A stretch of 64,000 bases of DNA from Siderastrea radians (taxonomy: Eukaryota > Cnidaria > Anthozoa > Scleractinia > Rhizangiidae), in NCBI GenBank assembly GCA_964017195.1, contig OZ024890.1, positions 24,303,201 through 24,367,200 on the forward strand, read 5' to 3'. The position numbers were made by a program, and so were the translations under genes. Under the pieces are notes generated by a model. The model saw only the letters and a list, made by a program, of their open reading frames with translations. It ran no database searches and was not told where the DNA came from. How positions within the stretch are numbered: position 1 is the first letter of the stretch; each line of letters opens with the position of its first letter. Shown in pieces: positions 32,817-40,812 of this stretch.

Positions 32817-33638
32817 TTATATATCTCTTAAGTCCTTGAATGGTATCCAACTATTAAAGTCATCACTATATCCTTTCCATTTCACTAAAGCTTGTTTCTT
32901 CTTGTAATCTCTCCTAATAACTTTGTCGATACGGAATACCTCCTGTTTTGCTTTTAATAATTCAGGTTCATAAAAACTCCCTTGAATATCTTCACCTCTG
33001 AGATCCTTTAGTTTGTAAGTTATTGGATTCGTATGTTGTATTTCATCAATTGTAAAAACTTCCTCAGACCAATTTGGTGTATAGCCCTTATCAAACACAT
33101 TCCGTTTATACTTACTTATTCTAACTTTATCACCTATTTTGAATTTCGGTTTAGATGATACTTGCTCCAAATTACCATACAGATTAAAGTAAACAGTCCC
33201 TTCATTCTTCTTTTTACTGGCTTCTGTCGGCGTCATCTTTATGCTTGAATGTTTTGTATTATTGTATTCTTTCACTAATTTGGGTAACATGTCTAAATAC
33301 TGTGTATTACCTTGAACAGTAAACTGCTTCCACATCTTGGTTTTAATTGTTCTGTTCCATCTTTCACAAACTGACGACTTTTCCTCATTCTCAGTTGAGT
33401 ACAAGGTTATTTTATTCTTTTCTAAGAGGCCTTTCATGTGTTTGTTGTAATACTCTTTGCCTTTGTCTGTCCATAAATATTCCGGTTTTCTGCCTTCTTT
33501 AAGGATTGTTTTCAATGCCTTAGCAACAGTTTCTCCTTTTTTGTCCTTTAAAGGAATGATCCAACCGTATTTACTAAACACGTCTAAAACCATGAGAAGG
33601 TATCTGTAGCCAGCGTTCCATCGACTAAACTGTTGCAT
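32817..33638 (-). CDS. Polinton integrase with C-terminal chromodomain
   Basis: Retroviral-type DDE integrase that inserts the element. The catalytic residues are Asp in VLDVFSKYGW (near 18), Asp in WTDKGKEYY (near 58) and Glu in VCERWNRTIK (near 93). An SH3-like region with KFKIGDKVRISKYK follows. A chromodomain closes the protein (YKKKQALVKWKGYSDDFNSW), which would steer insertion to chromatin. Integrase-like coding continues upstream of the Met at 33638, in frame, to about 33827 without any ATG. The annotated start is therefore not the biological one. That upstream stretch overlaps the tail of the PLA2 frame and is read one base back from it. Confidence 0.9.
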   Translation of the reverse strand: MQQFSRWNAGYRYLLMVLDVFSKYGWIIPLKDKKGETVAKALKTILKEGRKPEYLWTDKGKEYYNKHMKGLLEKNKITLYSTENEEKSSVCERWNRTIKTKMWKQFTVQGNTQYLDMLPKLVKEYNNTKHSSIKMTPTEASKKKNEGTVYFNLYGNLEQVSSKPKFKIGDKVRISKYKRNVFDKGYTPNWSEEVFTIDEIQHTNPITYKLKDLRGEDIQGSFYEPELLKAKQEVFRIDKVIRRDYKKKQALVKWKGYSDDFNSWIPFKDLRDI

Positions 33639-33733
33639 CTCAACAAGATCAGAGCACCATATTTCGTCAATATGATTTACAATAACACGCCGCCGGGTGA
33701 AGTTACGCTTTATGGGTTTGTGTAATTCATCAG

Positions 33734-34596
33734 CTAATTTTTCTTGCCAGTTTTTTTCTTCACTCGACGGCCTTTCACGTTTTTTGTCTTCCTTTGTTTT
33801 ACACCGAGACCTAGTTTTTGTTTTGTGTTAATCATATTTCTAGCCAGCCAATGTCCTCATTGTCTTTCATTGTAAGGCACACTGTCTAGAGCCTTAACCA
33901 TTTTTCTATCAGCTTTATTCTTGCATTTTTTATCATCCATGCAAACCGAATAATCGACGTCGTGTTGCATGGATATTGAATCTGTTCTTCCTGACGGTTT
34001 ATCATATATTTCTAATATTTCACCTGTCACTGGATCGTACTTTAACTGCTTATCGAGAGGGTTGTATGGTCCTGTATATCGATGCCCAGGTAAAGTCCAT
34101 CCAGCTTTTGGTTTCGGTATTTTCCCAATTAGTTTATGTATATCAACACCAGCGCCATCCAAATCCTTTCTGTCAGTTTTATACTTTCTATTCGGTCTTA
34201 TTTTAGTAGATAATTGATCAAGAGCTTGACTTCCGACATTTTGAATCATTGGATTCAACTTATCCAGAGCATAATCGATAGCCTTTTTCTGCAGTTTTGG
34301 GTTTCTCAAGGCTTCTGATCCATAATATCTTCCCATTTCAACTGCTTTTTTTCCAAGCCAAGGAATACCGTGGTGAATCATTAAGTCAACACCAGTTGAT
34401 GCTGCTGTATCTAGTGTGCCCGCCCCTTTCGACGGGCCAGCCCGTTTCCCGCCTGTTTAACGAATTTCGTCTTAGTGATTCCACATTCAGCACAAGTGCA
34501 TTTCATCATTGTTCGCCCGTTTTTGGCTTTTACATATCTTTCACTACCTGGTACACATTCTGTGACCTTTTTTTGTTTCACACAATATGATTTCAT
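33734..34596 (-). pseudogene. Zinc-ribbon + PLA2-like virion protein, interrupted
   Basis: Two frames seem to belong to one gene. Frame one (34411-34596) starts at an ATG and encodes a zinc-ribbon-like head with CTCAECGITKTKFVK. The PLA2 frame (33857-34381, open upstream to about 34460) holds GPYNPLDKQ (calcium-loop-like), the catalytic-type MQHDVDYS and NKADRKMVKALD. These features match the parvovirus-type phospholipase A2 domain that some capsid proteins use to breach membranes. The two frames differ by one base around 34440-34460. The PLA2 frame then meets an in-frame TGA at 33857-33859, after which the same frame stays open to 33734 with a very basic tail. Whether these are real lesions or sequence errors is open. 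Confidence 0.7.
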
Positions 34597-34617
34597 ATAT
34601 AATATGATTAGATTAGA

Positions 34618-35019
34618 TTAAGGTTCAATATATACGTTTTCATATTTACCAGTTTTTGGATTTTTCACCAAACGCATAACAGTACCCTTCTTTGGTTTAG
34701 TCCAGAATTTATTGCTTGTTATACCTGTTGGTCCTGTGAAAGCACCTTTCAAGACATCACCAGACCAATATCGGTCAAATACATGGTTGGTTGATGGAAT
34801 TACTTTGCGAGTTATTTGTTCGGCTATTTTGGCTGCCTCGAAAGCTTTACCTAATGGATTTTCACCGCCCTTTTGGCTTTTAACGAATTTCGTCTTAGTG
34901 ATTCCACATTCAGAGCATTTACATTTAAGCATAAGCCTCCCATTTTTAGCCTTTTCATATAGTTCACTCCCGGGTACACATTCTGTGACCCTTTTCTGTT
35001 TCACACAATATGATCTCAT
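34618..35019 (-). CDS. Zinc-ribbon protein, paralogue of the neighbour's head
   Basis: A 133-residue protein. The first 45 residues are a near copy of the head of the next gene (CVKQKRVTECVPGSELYEKA, then CKCSECGITKTKFVK), a compact Cys cluster likely to bind zinc. The C-terminal part differs: it is basic and carries FDRYWSGDVLKGAFTGPTG. The tandem copies share both the head and the upstream start motif (TCTAAC...ATATATTATG), so the unit was duplicated together with its promoter. The neighbours are structural genes, so a minor virion component is likely. Function not known. Confidence 0.7.
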   Translation of the reverse strand: MRSYCVKQKRVTECVPGSELYEKAKNGRLMLKCKCSECGITKTKFVKSQKGGENPLGKAFEAAKIAEQITRKVIPSTNHVFDRYWSGDVLKGAFTGPTGITSNKFWTKPKKGTVMRLVKNPKTGKYENVYIEP

Positions 35020-35037
35020 AATATATATGAGTTAGAT

Positions 35038-35602
35038 ATTTTTAAAATACCGTTCTAAGAATTTTTCATTCTTCATTGTATCATATATATCAAATACCTG
35101 AAGCAGATCAAAATATGATTTGCCCTTATTCATCTCATTCAAAAAGTACAAACAGAAGTAACCGCATGTTGTCGTCAGTAAATTTTGTATTTGATTGTTC
35201 TGATGAAGCAATGTTAAATTCTTTTTCTCGCATGATTGACCATTTCTTGGAAGGGAGGCAAACCAAATGAATCAAAGTAATTGACGACGTTATCTTTCAC
35301 ATACGTGGATACCCAATGGCTACCGCTCATATATGATGGTTCAAGATTGTAAATGAATAGAGCCTGTATATGATCGTGAGGAATATTTTCATCTCTTGAC
35401 AATACATCATTAATTGGGATATTCAGATATTTACACCATTTTATTAAATTATAATTTGACAAAGGAATGTTTTTATGAAATTTGGGTTTTATAATAGAAT
35501 GTTTAAGAGAGGAACGTTTTTGAATGGTGAATTTTTTCCAAGTAGAAGACCTTCGCCCTTTTTCTGAGCTTTTTTTTTGGGAGCTTTTTTTTTAGTCCCC
35601 AT
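35038..35602 (-). pseudogene. Adenain-like cysteine protease, in three frame segments
   Basis: Maturation protease of the C5/C48 type that cuts capsid proteins. Segment 1 is a 37-codon Lys-rich ORF (35489-35602) whose ATG almost touches the stop of the upstream gene. It has two A9 runs. Segment 2 carries the catalytic His (SGSHWVSTYV) and the acidic residue (NYFDSFGLP), and is open from about 35590 to a stop at 35214-35216 but has no ATG. Segment 3, one frame further, carries the Cys region (TTCGYFCLYF) and ends near 35038. Each step is one base back, and the A-runs at the two junctions make slippage, programmed frameshifting or a homopolymer sequencing error all possible. Confidence 0.75.
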
Positions 35603-35604
35603 AC

Positions 35605-36348
35605 CTAATGTTTGATCAGGCCAATTTCCATAAAAAGGTGAGTTCTATACATTGGGACTAACAAACCACCATCTTGATTGTTAACAGTAGTTGGTTTTGG
35701 TATAGATCTGGGTGGTCTTTGTTTAGGCTGTCCCATCTGAGGGGCACCTTTACCAGTCATCTTCTTTATTGCCTCAATAGCTAAAGGGACTCCAATTGAT
35801 GCGAGAAGAGTACCTAAGAACCCACCTATTTGTACTTTTGTCGGTTTTATATGAACACCAGAGCCTGTTTGTAGAGCATTTAATATATCCTTCTTTTGTT
35901 TGGTTGTCAAAAGATGTTTATATGTTATCAACTGATCGATTTTATTTTGTGGTATGAGAAACCCACCGGTTTGAACACCTTTTCCGGATATCTTCTTAAC
36001 AATCTGAGATGCTCCTTCACTTGCTGCTCCAGCTAAAGCTGACAAACCAATGGTCTTAGCAATCGTTGGACCAAAAGTTCTTCCAAGCGCCAGAACTGTA
36101 GACAGAAGAGATCCACCTACTTGCTTTCGAATGTTTGTTTTAGAAAGTTTAATGTCCATTCCCTTTTTCAATTTTCTATTTTTATCCAATCGCTTAACTA
36201 TATTCTGAGGTACGTATAGAGTGTCATTCCCAGATAGAGAGTCCTTTGTGAGCCTTAGAACTATTGTTTCTCTTTTATGATACGCGTTACTAAGATTCTT
36301 TTTCTGGTTTGGTGATAAACTAACTTTAATTTCGTATAGTTGTGTCAT
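35605..36348 (-). CDS. Putative membrane-active minor virion protein with QxGG repeats
   Basis: A 247-residue protein between the major capsid gene and the protease. Residues 80-118 form a hydrophobic, Gly/Ala-rich amphipathic region (LGRTFGPTIAKTIGLSALAG) of the kind found in membrane-lytic virion proteins such as adenovirus pVI. Four QxGG motifs (QVGG, QTGG, QIGG, QDGG, at about 76, 126, 173 and 225) are spaced 47-52 residues apart, each followed by a hydrophobic pair. They resemble processing sites for the neighbouring adenain-like protease, though they do not fit the adenovirus consensus exactly. The start has the late-type motif. The assignment by analogy is tentative. Confidence 0.6.
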   Translation of the reverse strand: MTQLYEIKVSLSPNQKKNLSNAYHKRETIVLRLTKDSLSGNDTLYVPQNIVKRLDKNRKLKKGMDIKLSKTNIRKQVGGSLLSTVLALGRTFGPTIAKTIGLSALAGAASEGASQIVKKISGKGVQTGGFLIPQNKIDQLITYKHLLTTKQKKDILNALQTGSGVHIKPTKVQIGGFLGTLLASIGVPLAIEAIKKMTGKGAPQMGQPKQRPPRSIPKPTTVNNQDGGLLVPMYRTHLFMEIGLIKH

Positions 36349-36425
36349 ATAATATATGTTAGATAAATTCTGTTTTAAAAAACATATTCATTTAAATTTT
36401 TATAAATGTTAAAAAACTTATTCAT

Positions 36426-37715
36426 TTAAACTATCATCAATTCGTTTCCAACTGTCTTAACAACAACCTCACTCTCGTAAAATACGATGCTATGAGCTCG
36501 GACGTTTGCTGTTGGGGCTACATTGAGACGATAATGGAGAATCAACTGTTTAGGATCTCTTGTCACTACCTCTTTTTGATATGTCAAATCGAAATATATT
36601 AATCCGTACAAACTACTAAAATTAGATACATTAAGTTGTGTCCCAGAATTGTAATCGTTTTTACGAAATGCATAACTCATGAGATCATTGAATATCCTGA
36701 TTTTAGAATCTGCATCGTATTCTAGTTCGGGATAGAACGTGTTGTTTCCATATTCTAAACGACAACTCGAGAGAGAGCTATTAGCGTCAGCAGCATTCAA
36801 CTTGAAAGTGTCGAATACATACGGAGACCTTTCAGCTTCATCATTATTTGGTCCGTCTGTCCGCTGGAGATATATAAAAACGTGTTTAACGTTGTCGATA
36901 GCTGGACTGATTTGAAACATATTCTGAATAGCTCTGGTATTTGCTGACTGATTGTAGAGATCTCGCATATATGTCCAGGTTGTTGGCTTAAGAAACTCTG
37001 AAACGAAATTACTATACATGCTGTCTTTTGGGATTAATCTAGGGAGCCAAAGATACAATCTCTTTACTACAACACGACCACCGTCTGTGCCATTTGCCAT
37101 GTGAATCATTTCACTGTCTTCGTTAAGTGTAAGTTCAAATGTGAGCTGCATTGGGGGCAACATTTTTTTTTCTAATTCTTGGAAAAAACTGTATCGGTTC
37201 AACGGTATCATCTCGTTAATCGATTTAGCTCCTCCACCGCCGTTATTCTGATGAGCCTGGGTTAAAATACGACGGGCCTCGAAACCTGTATTAGTATCTG
37301 CTGTTGTTCCATCAGTATCAAGATACCAGAACGAATTCTTTCCAACGGATCTACTAAAATCATCACTATATTCGAGTAAATTTTTAACATTCGTAATTCT
37401 ATGTAAATTATCACTCTCGTATACTATTTTACCCGAGCTTTTAATAACCATATGTTTGATCAAACTAGAAGATCCGTTTATCATGGTGATGCGATCTGCT
37501 TGAGCATATCCAGTACCATCTGCCTTTTTTTGAAGCTCTTTAGTTACTTCGAAATACCCATTAAAAAAATCGAACATAGTCGACCTATCGTTGATTGTGA
37601 ATCTGTAACCCGTCTTTTTCTGTGATTGATTGTTAGCAGGTTGCTCAATGACATTGTCCAAATGGAAACGAACGTATTCATATCTTTGTAAATTATCACT
37701 TGTTCTGAAACTCAT
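36426..37715 (-). CDS. Major capsid protein, double jelly-roll type
   Basis: The protein begins at the ATG at 37715 (MSFRTSDNLQ), not at the further upstream ATG at 37760, whose extra codons lie in a tandem repeat. It is about 429 residues, rich in beta-type segments, e.g. RYEYVRFHLDNVIEQ, FFNGYFEVTKELQ, HVFIYLQRTDGP, CRLEYGNNTFYPELEYD and GLIYFDLTYQKEV. It matches the layout of adintovirus/Polinton hexon-like proteins that form trimeric capsomers. The gene is uninterrupted. It is preceded by a late-type start motif and by two to three copies of a 56-bp repeat with a TATA box. The fold is inferred, not modelled. Confidence 0.8.
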   Translation of the reverse strand: MSFRTSDNLQRYEYVRFHLDNVIEQPANNQSQKKTGYRFTINDRSTMFDFFNGYFEVTKELQKKADGTGYAQADRITMINGSSSLIKHMVIKSSGKIVYESDNLHRITNVKNLLEYSDDFSRSVGKNSFWYLDTDGTTADTNTGFEARRILTQAHQNNGGGGAKSINEMIPLNRYSFFQELEKKMLPPMQLTFELTLNEDSEMIHMANGTDGGRVVVKRLYLWLPRLIPKDSMYSNFVSEFLKPTTWTYMRDLYNQSANTRAIQNMFQISPAIDNVKHVFIYLQRTDGPNNDEAERSPYVFDTFKLNAADANSSLSSCRLEYGNNTFYPELEYDADSKIRIFNDLMSYAFRKNDYNSGTQLNVSNFSSLYGLIYFDLTYQKEVVTRDPKQLILHYRLNVAPTANVRAHSIVFYESEVVVKTVGNELMIV

Positions 37716-37736
37716 TATATATTGATAGTTTAGATA
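37716..37736 (-). promoter_or_regulatory. Late-type start motif of the capsid gene
   Basis: TCTAAAC, then a few bases, then ATATATAATG. The same pattern stands at the starts of nine other genes: 34596, 35019, 36348, 38242, 39020, 40019, 40813, 42651 and, more weakly, 42778. Core: T(C/G)TAA(A)C followed within 4-10 bp by AT-rich sequence ending in ATATAATG or ATATATG. Confidence 0.7.
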
Positions 37737-37862
37737 AAATTCACTTTTTATATAAACCATTTCCCACTTGCTAGTCTATTTATAATTGGATAAAATTCAC
37801 TTTTTATATAAACCATTTCCCACTTGCTAGTCTATTTATAATTGGATAAAATTCACTTTTTA
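37733..37862. repeat. 56-bp tandem repeat ahead of the capsid gene
   Basis: The unit starting GATAAAATTCACTTTTTATA occurs at 37733, 37789 and (partly) 37845, giving about 2.3 identical copies. On the minus strand each full unit contains TTTATATAAAAAG, a TATA-box-like sequence. It lies between the capsid gene and the 123-residue gene. Confidence 0.9.
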
Positions 37863-37870
37863 ATAACATT

Positions 37871-38242
37871 TTATCGTCTTAATCCAGTACCAGATATAAG
37901 TCTATTCAGGATTGTGTTGTAATCTTCTTCTTGTTTTGGTTTAGTAGGTTTGGTTGGTTTCATGGTTTTATTCATTGATTGTTTAGTTGAACCGTGTAAT
38001 TTTCTCATAATAAGCTCTCCGCTTTTTTCAGCGGCTTTTTTTCCCAGTTTGTCTCCAGCATGTGAAATACCAGATTCAAGCGCTTTTTTGGTAAATGGTT
38101 TTAAAACCATTTCTGGAACTTTATTTAACACCCTTCCAACCGGTTTGAAAATGTTGTCAACAATGATCCCAGATCCTTTATGTTCATAAACAAATCGTCC
38201 AAGTTTTGGATGATAAATACGCTTGTATTCATACGACGACAT
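37871..38242 (-). CDS. Small basic virion-type protein
   Basis: A 123-residue protein between the two capsid genes. It starts MSSYEYKRIYHPKLGRFVYE, has a basic middle (KKALESGISHAGDKLGKKAA) and a Lys/Pro-rich segment (TMKPTKPTKPKQEE). The late-type start motif TCTAAC...TTATATG precedes it. I do not recognise a fold; a packaged DNA-binding or scaffold protein would fit its charge and place. Confidence 0.6.
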   Translation of the reverse strand: MSSYEYKRIYHPKLGRFVYEHKGSGIIVDNIFKPVGRVLNKVPEMVLKPFTKKALESGISHAGDKLGKKAAEKSGELIMRKLHGSTKQSMNKTMKPTKPTKPKQEEDYNTILNRLISGTGLRR

Positions 38243-38258
38243 ATAACTATTAGTTAGA

Positions 38259-39020
38259 TTAATCTCTCTTCTCTCTTAAAATCAAACTGAATGAAGTGTC
38301 ACTATGATTAAGATCTATAATTCTTCGTTTACCGTCAGTGATATATATCCGAATTTTATTAATCGTATTTTTATTAACAGGATTGAACTGTACTCGTCTA
38401 GGCTCTTGCGTAAAACTGTAACTCGGGGTGAGAGTCGAGGTACTGAAACTATATATAATATCCGTTTCATCACCATCAACTAGACTTTCGGATATGAGGT
38501 CACTATGAATATTGAGAATTTCTCTGTCTTGAGATAGATTAGGAATGTAATCTCCAACATTTTCAGCATTAGTTAGAATCTTTTTATTGAAGCCAATTAA
38601 ATCATTGAAATCGGATACAGTCAGATCTAATCTATAATTTGTGGCTAATGTGATTATTGTGCGAAATATTGTATCGTCGAATTCGAAACTGATTGGATAT
38701 GACGGATTGGTAGCTGTTCCTGTTTTAGTTTTATCCTTTAAAAAATTATTGAAATCGACATAGTTCCATACACCAGGACTTAATATCAACTCTGTCCAAT
38801 TAGTACCACTATCAGACGAATATCTTATTTTCTGATTATTGAGTTCTTTTGTCACATTAAACCAAGTAAATGACATCGAAATGATTCGGTCGAGGCCGAT
38901 TTCATATTGTCGATTTGGATCGAGAATTATCGGATTGATGTATTTGATTGTAAAATCACCTGGTTTATTACCATTCTTGTCTCTGACTGAATGGGATGAT
39001 AAGATAAGTTGTCTATCCAT
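38259..39020 (-). CDS. Minor capsid (penton-like) protein
   Basis: A 253-residue protein with mostly beta-type pattern: DFTIKYINPIILDPNRQYEI, MSFTWFNVTKELNNQKIRYS, PGVWNYVDFNNFL, LTVSDFNDLIGF. This order is typical of the single jelly-roll penton protein of Polintons and adintoviruses, which forms the five-fold vertices. It lies next to the major capsid gene as usual and has a late-type start motif (GTAAACTAATCATATAATG). Intact. The fold call rests on pattern and gene order. Confidence 0.75.
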   Translation of the reverse strand: MDRQLILSSHSVRDKNGNKPGDFTIKYINPIILDPNRQYEIGLDRIISMSFTWFNVTKELNNQKIRYSSDSGTNWTELILSPGVWNYVDFNNFLKDKTKTGTATNPSYPISFEFDDTIFRTIITLATNYRLDLTVSDFNDLIGFNKKILTNAENVGDYIPNLSQDREILNIHSDLISESLVDGDETDIIYSFSTSTLTPSYSFTQEPRRVQFNPVNKNTINKIRIYITDGKRRIIDLNHSDTSFSLILREKRD

Positions 39021-39032
39021 TATATGATTAGT

Positions 39033-40019
39033 TTACATAAAATAGTTTTTGTATATTTTGTTGTATTGTGACCTATTGAGTATTGAATTTCTTAACAAGA
39101 TGTCGAGAAGAGCGACGCCAGTATTCCGTAATTCGATGCTATTATTACCAGCAACCTTTGATCCGATAATCAGCTCAAGCTTTTTCAACATTTCTTTCGG
39201 ATTATTAAAAAACATTACCTGTCCACCTTTTTTTGTTTTTTTCTTCAAACCAGACCTTTTAATATTTTTCAATTTGGTTTTATGAAAATTAATATAATCA
39301 GTAAGAACCTTTCTTGTGTCTTCAGTAACTTTTCTTTTATATTGAGCCTCAGCTTCAGTGATTGAACCACTATTTAATTTTTTAGTAATATTCATCGAAT
39401 ATCCAGAAAGTTGTTGTCGTTTCTCTTTAACCTTTTTAAGGGCGTTGGTAAGATAAGATTTCCTCTTTTGGTCATTCATACCCTCTTGATTAAGTTGTAA
39501 TTCAATCTCATCATAGTTAGGAATTTGAAGTTCATCCAAAACTTGATTTATTCTATCCTCCTCAAGGATTTCGTAATCAGGTCCTTCTTCTTCGTATTCA
39601 GGTGGAAGATCTTCAGGTTCATACATAAATGCTGGATCTATATACATTTGTTTTTCACCTGATGCTAAATCCTTAAGGACATCTTCATAACTTGGAGGTT
39701 TTGGAACCAATTGTTTGTCATTTTGTGGTAGAACTTGATCACCAAATAGATCTTCCAATCCATAATCAGGCACTTCATCATCAATAGCTATTCCATAATC
39801 TGGAACAGGTCGCTTTTTCTTTGGTAATCTTCTCAATGGTATTTTTGAAGATGTGAGTTCCTTTAATCCTGATGTTATAGGTTTGAAAAGTTTCTCTGCC
39901 TCAACTTCACCCATTTGATCAGATATCGTTTTTTGTTTTATTGTCTCTCTTACTGTGTTAATCTTTTTACCAAGCTCGGATCGTTTCTCAGCCATTTCTT
40001 TCCATTTGAGTAAACTCAT
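39033..40019 (-). CDS. Structural protein with two PPxY motifs
   Basis: A 328-residue protein, highly charged. The N-terminus is a coiled-coil-like basic stretch. The middle is acidic and proline-rich and has PPSY (108-111) and PPEY (139-142), the docking motif for NEDD4-type ubiquitin ligases. Adenovirus pVI and several enveloped viruses use such motifs in trafficking or exit. The C-terminal third is Lys-rich and helical and includes KKTKKGGQVMFF. It opens the leftward block of virion genes and carries the late-type start motif (GTAAACAAATGATATAATG). The exact role is unknown; an inner-capsid protein is likely. Confidence 0.65.
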   Translation of the reverse strand: MSLLKWKEMAEKRSELGKKINTVRETIKQKTISDQMGEVEAEKLFKPITSGLKELTSSKIPLRRLPKKKRPVPDYGIAIDDEVPDYGLEDLFGDQVLPQNDKQLVPKPPSYEDVLKDLASGEKQMYIDPAFMYEPEDLPPEYEEEGPDYEILEEDRINQVLDELQIPNYDEIELQLNQEGMNDQKRKSYLTNALKKVKEKRQQLSGYSMNITKKLNSGSITEAEAQYKRKVTEDTRKVLTDYINFHKTKLKNIKRSGLKKKTKKGGQVMFFNNPKEMLKKLELIIGSKVAGNNSIELRNTGVALLDILLRNSILNRSQYNKIYKNYFM

Positions 40020-40225
40020 TATATCATTTGTTTACATAAAATTTCGTATTTTGTTCGGAAAAATTAGGGTTATCATATATAAAAACGCTCGCATAGCGTG
40101 TCGCATAGCGTGTCGCATAGCGTGTCGCTATGTGATAAAATTGTATAACATAATATCATACGAAAATTCAAAATTACGACATTCAAGATGATGAAAACAA
40201 CGATTTTGTTCAATTAAAGAGTTTC
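40020..40225. promoter_or_regulatory. Divergent intergenic region with 12-bp repeats
   Basis: This region separates the leftward virion block from the rightward ATPase. It contains three perfect tandem copies of CGCATAGCGTGT (40089-40124) followed by CGCTATGTG, a GC-rich island in AT-rich surroundings. The unit is partly self-complementary (CGCTCGCATAGCG). It may bind a regulator or serve as an internal replication element. Confidence 0.7.
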
Positions 40226-40801
40226 ATGCCAAACCGATGTTTTAGGATGCTCGTTTGTGCTCCATCTGGTGGTGGCAAGACCAACCTTCTGCTTGATATG
40301 ATATATAGGCTTCTCTATTTTGATAAGATATACCTTTATGCTCGAAATCTCTCCCAAAGCAAATATAAGCATCTGTTGAAATCTCTTGAACCAATATCAA
40401 AAGAGGTCGGTTATGACGTGATAGAAGCAAGTAACGATGAAATCATCCCTCTGACAGATTTGTCTGATGAAAACCAAAAATTAGTCATCTTCGATGATTA
40501 TCTGAATACAGGTAAGAAAAATGACGAACGGATACGAGACTACTTTACCAACTCCAGAAATAAAAACTGCTGTTGCATTTATTTAAGCCAAAGCTACTAT
40601 GGTACTGATAAAACAATAAGACTGAATAGTACACATTTTTGTGTTTTTGATTTTCCTTCTATAAACGAGCAATCGATGATTTGCCGAGAACTGAACATAA
40701 ATAAATCAGATTATCAGAAAGCTACTAAGGATCCATATAGTTTTTTGTATGTTGATAAGGTAAAAAAAAAGGTATCCCGAAATTTCGACGAAAAAATCTA
40801 A
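40226..40801 (+). CDS. A32-type genome-packaging ATPase
   Basis: A 191-residue ATPase of the FtsK/HerA superfamily that pumps DNA into capsids. Walker A is APSGGGKT (residues 12-19), close to the start as usual for Polinton ATPases. Walker B is KLVIFDD (85-91). A downstream polar motif follows (YLSQSYYGTDKTIR). The frame is open upstream to about 40158 but has no other ATG, so 40226 is the best start. Its stop TAA overlaps the late-type motif TCTAAAC of the next gene, so the two are transcribed in series. Confidence 0.9.
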   Translation: MPNRCFRMLVCAPSGGGKTNLLLDMIYRLLYFDKIYLYARNLSQSKYKHLLKSLEPISKEVGYDVIEASNDEIIPLTDLSDENQKLVIFDDYLNTGKKNDERIRDYFTNSRNKNCCCIYLSQSYYGTDKTIRLNSTHFCVFDFPSINEQSMICRELNINKSDYQKATKDPYSFLYVDKVKKKVSRNFDEKI

Positions 40802-40812
40802 ACTAATATTAT

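Noticed and set aside
33751..33760. Classical -1 slippery heptamer between the PLA2 tail and the integrase
   Set aside because: There is an A7 run followed by C, but its codon phase in the PLA2 frame does not fit X XXY YYZ. Only the direction of the frame step fits.
33857..34381. PLA2 domain as a venom-type secreted toxin
   Set aside because: There is no signal peptide, and the pattern and gene position match the capsid-associated viral type.
37716..37760. Longer N-terminus of the capsid protein from the ATG at 37760
   Set aside because: The extra 15 codons fall in the 56-bp tandem repeat, and the late-type motif stands directly at 37715.
27900..39300. Plus-strand frames within the leftward Polinton genes
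   Set aside because: They are antisense shadows of the polymerase, integrase and capsid genes, hydrophobic and without start motifs.
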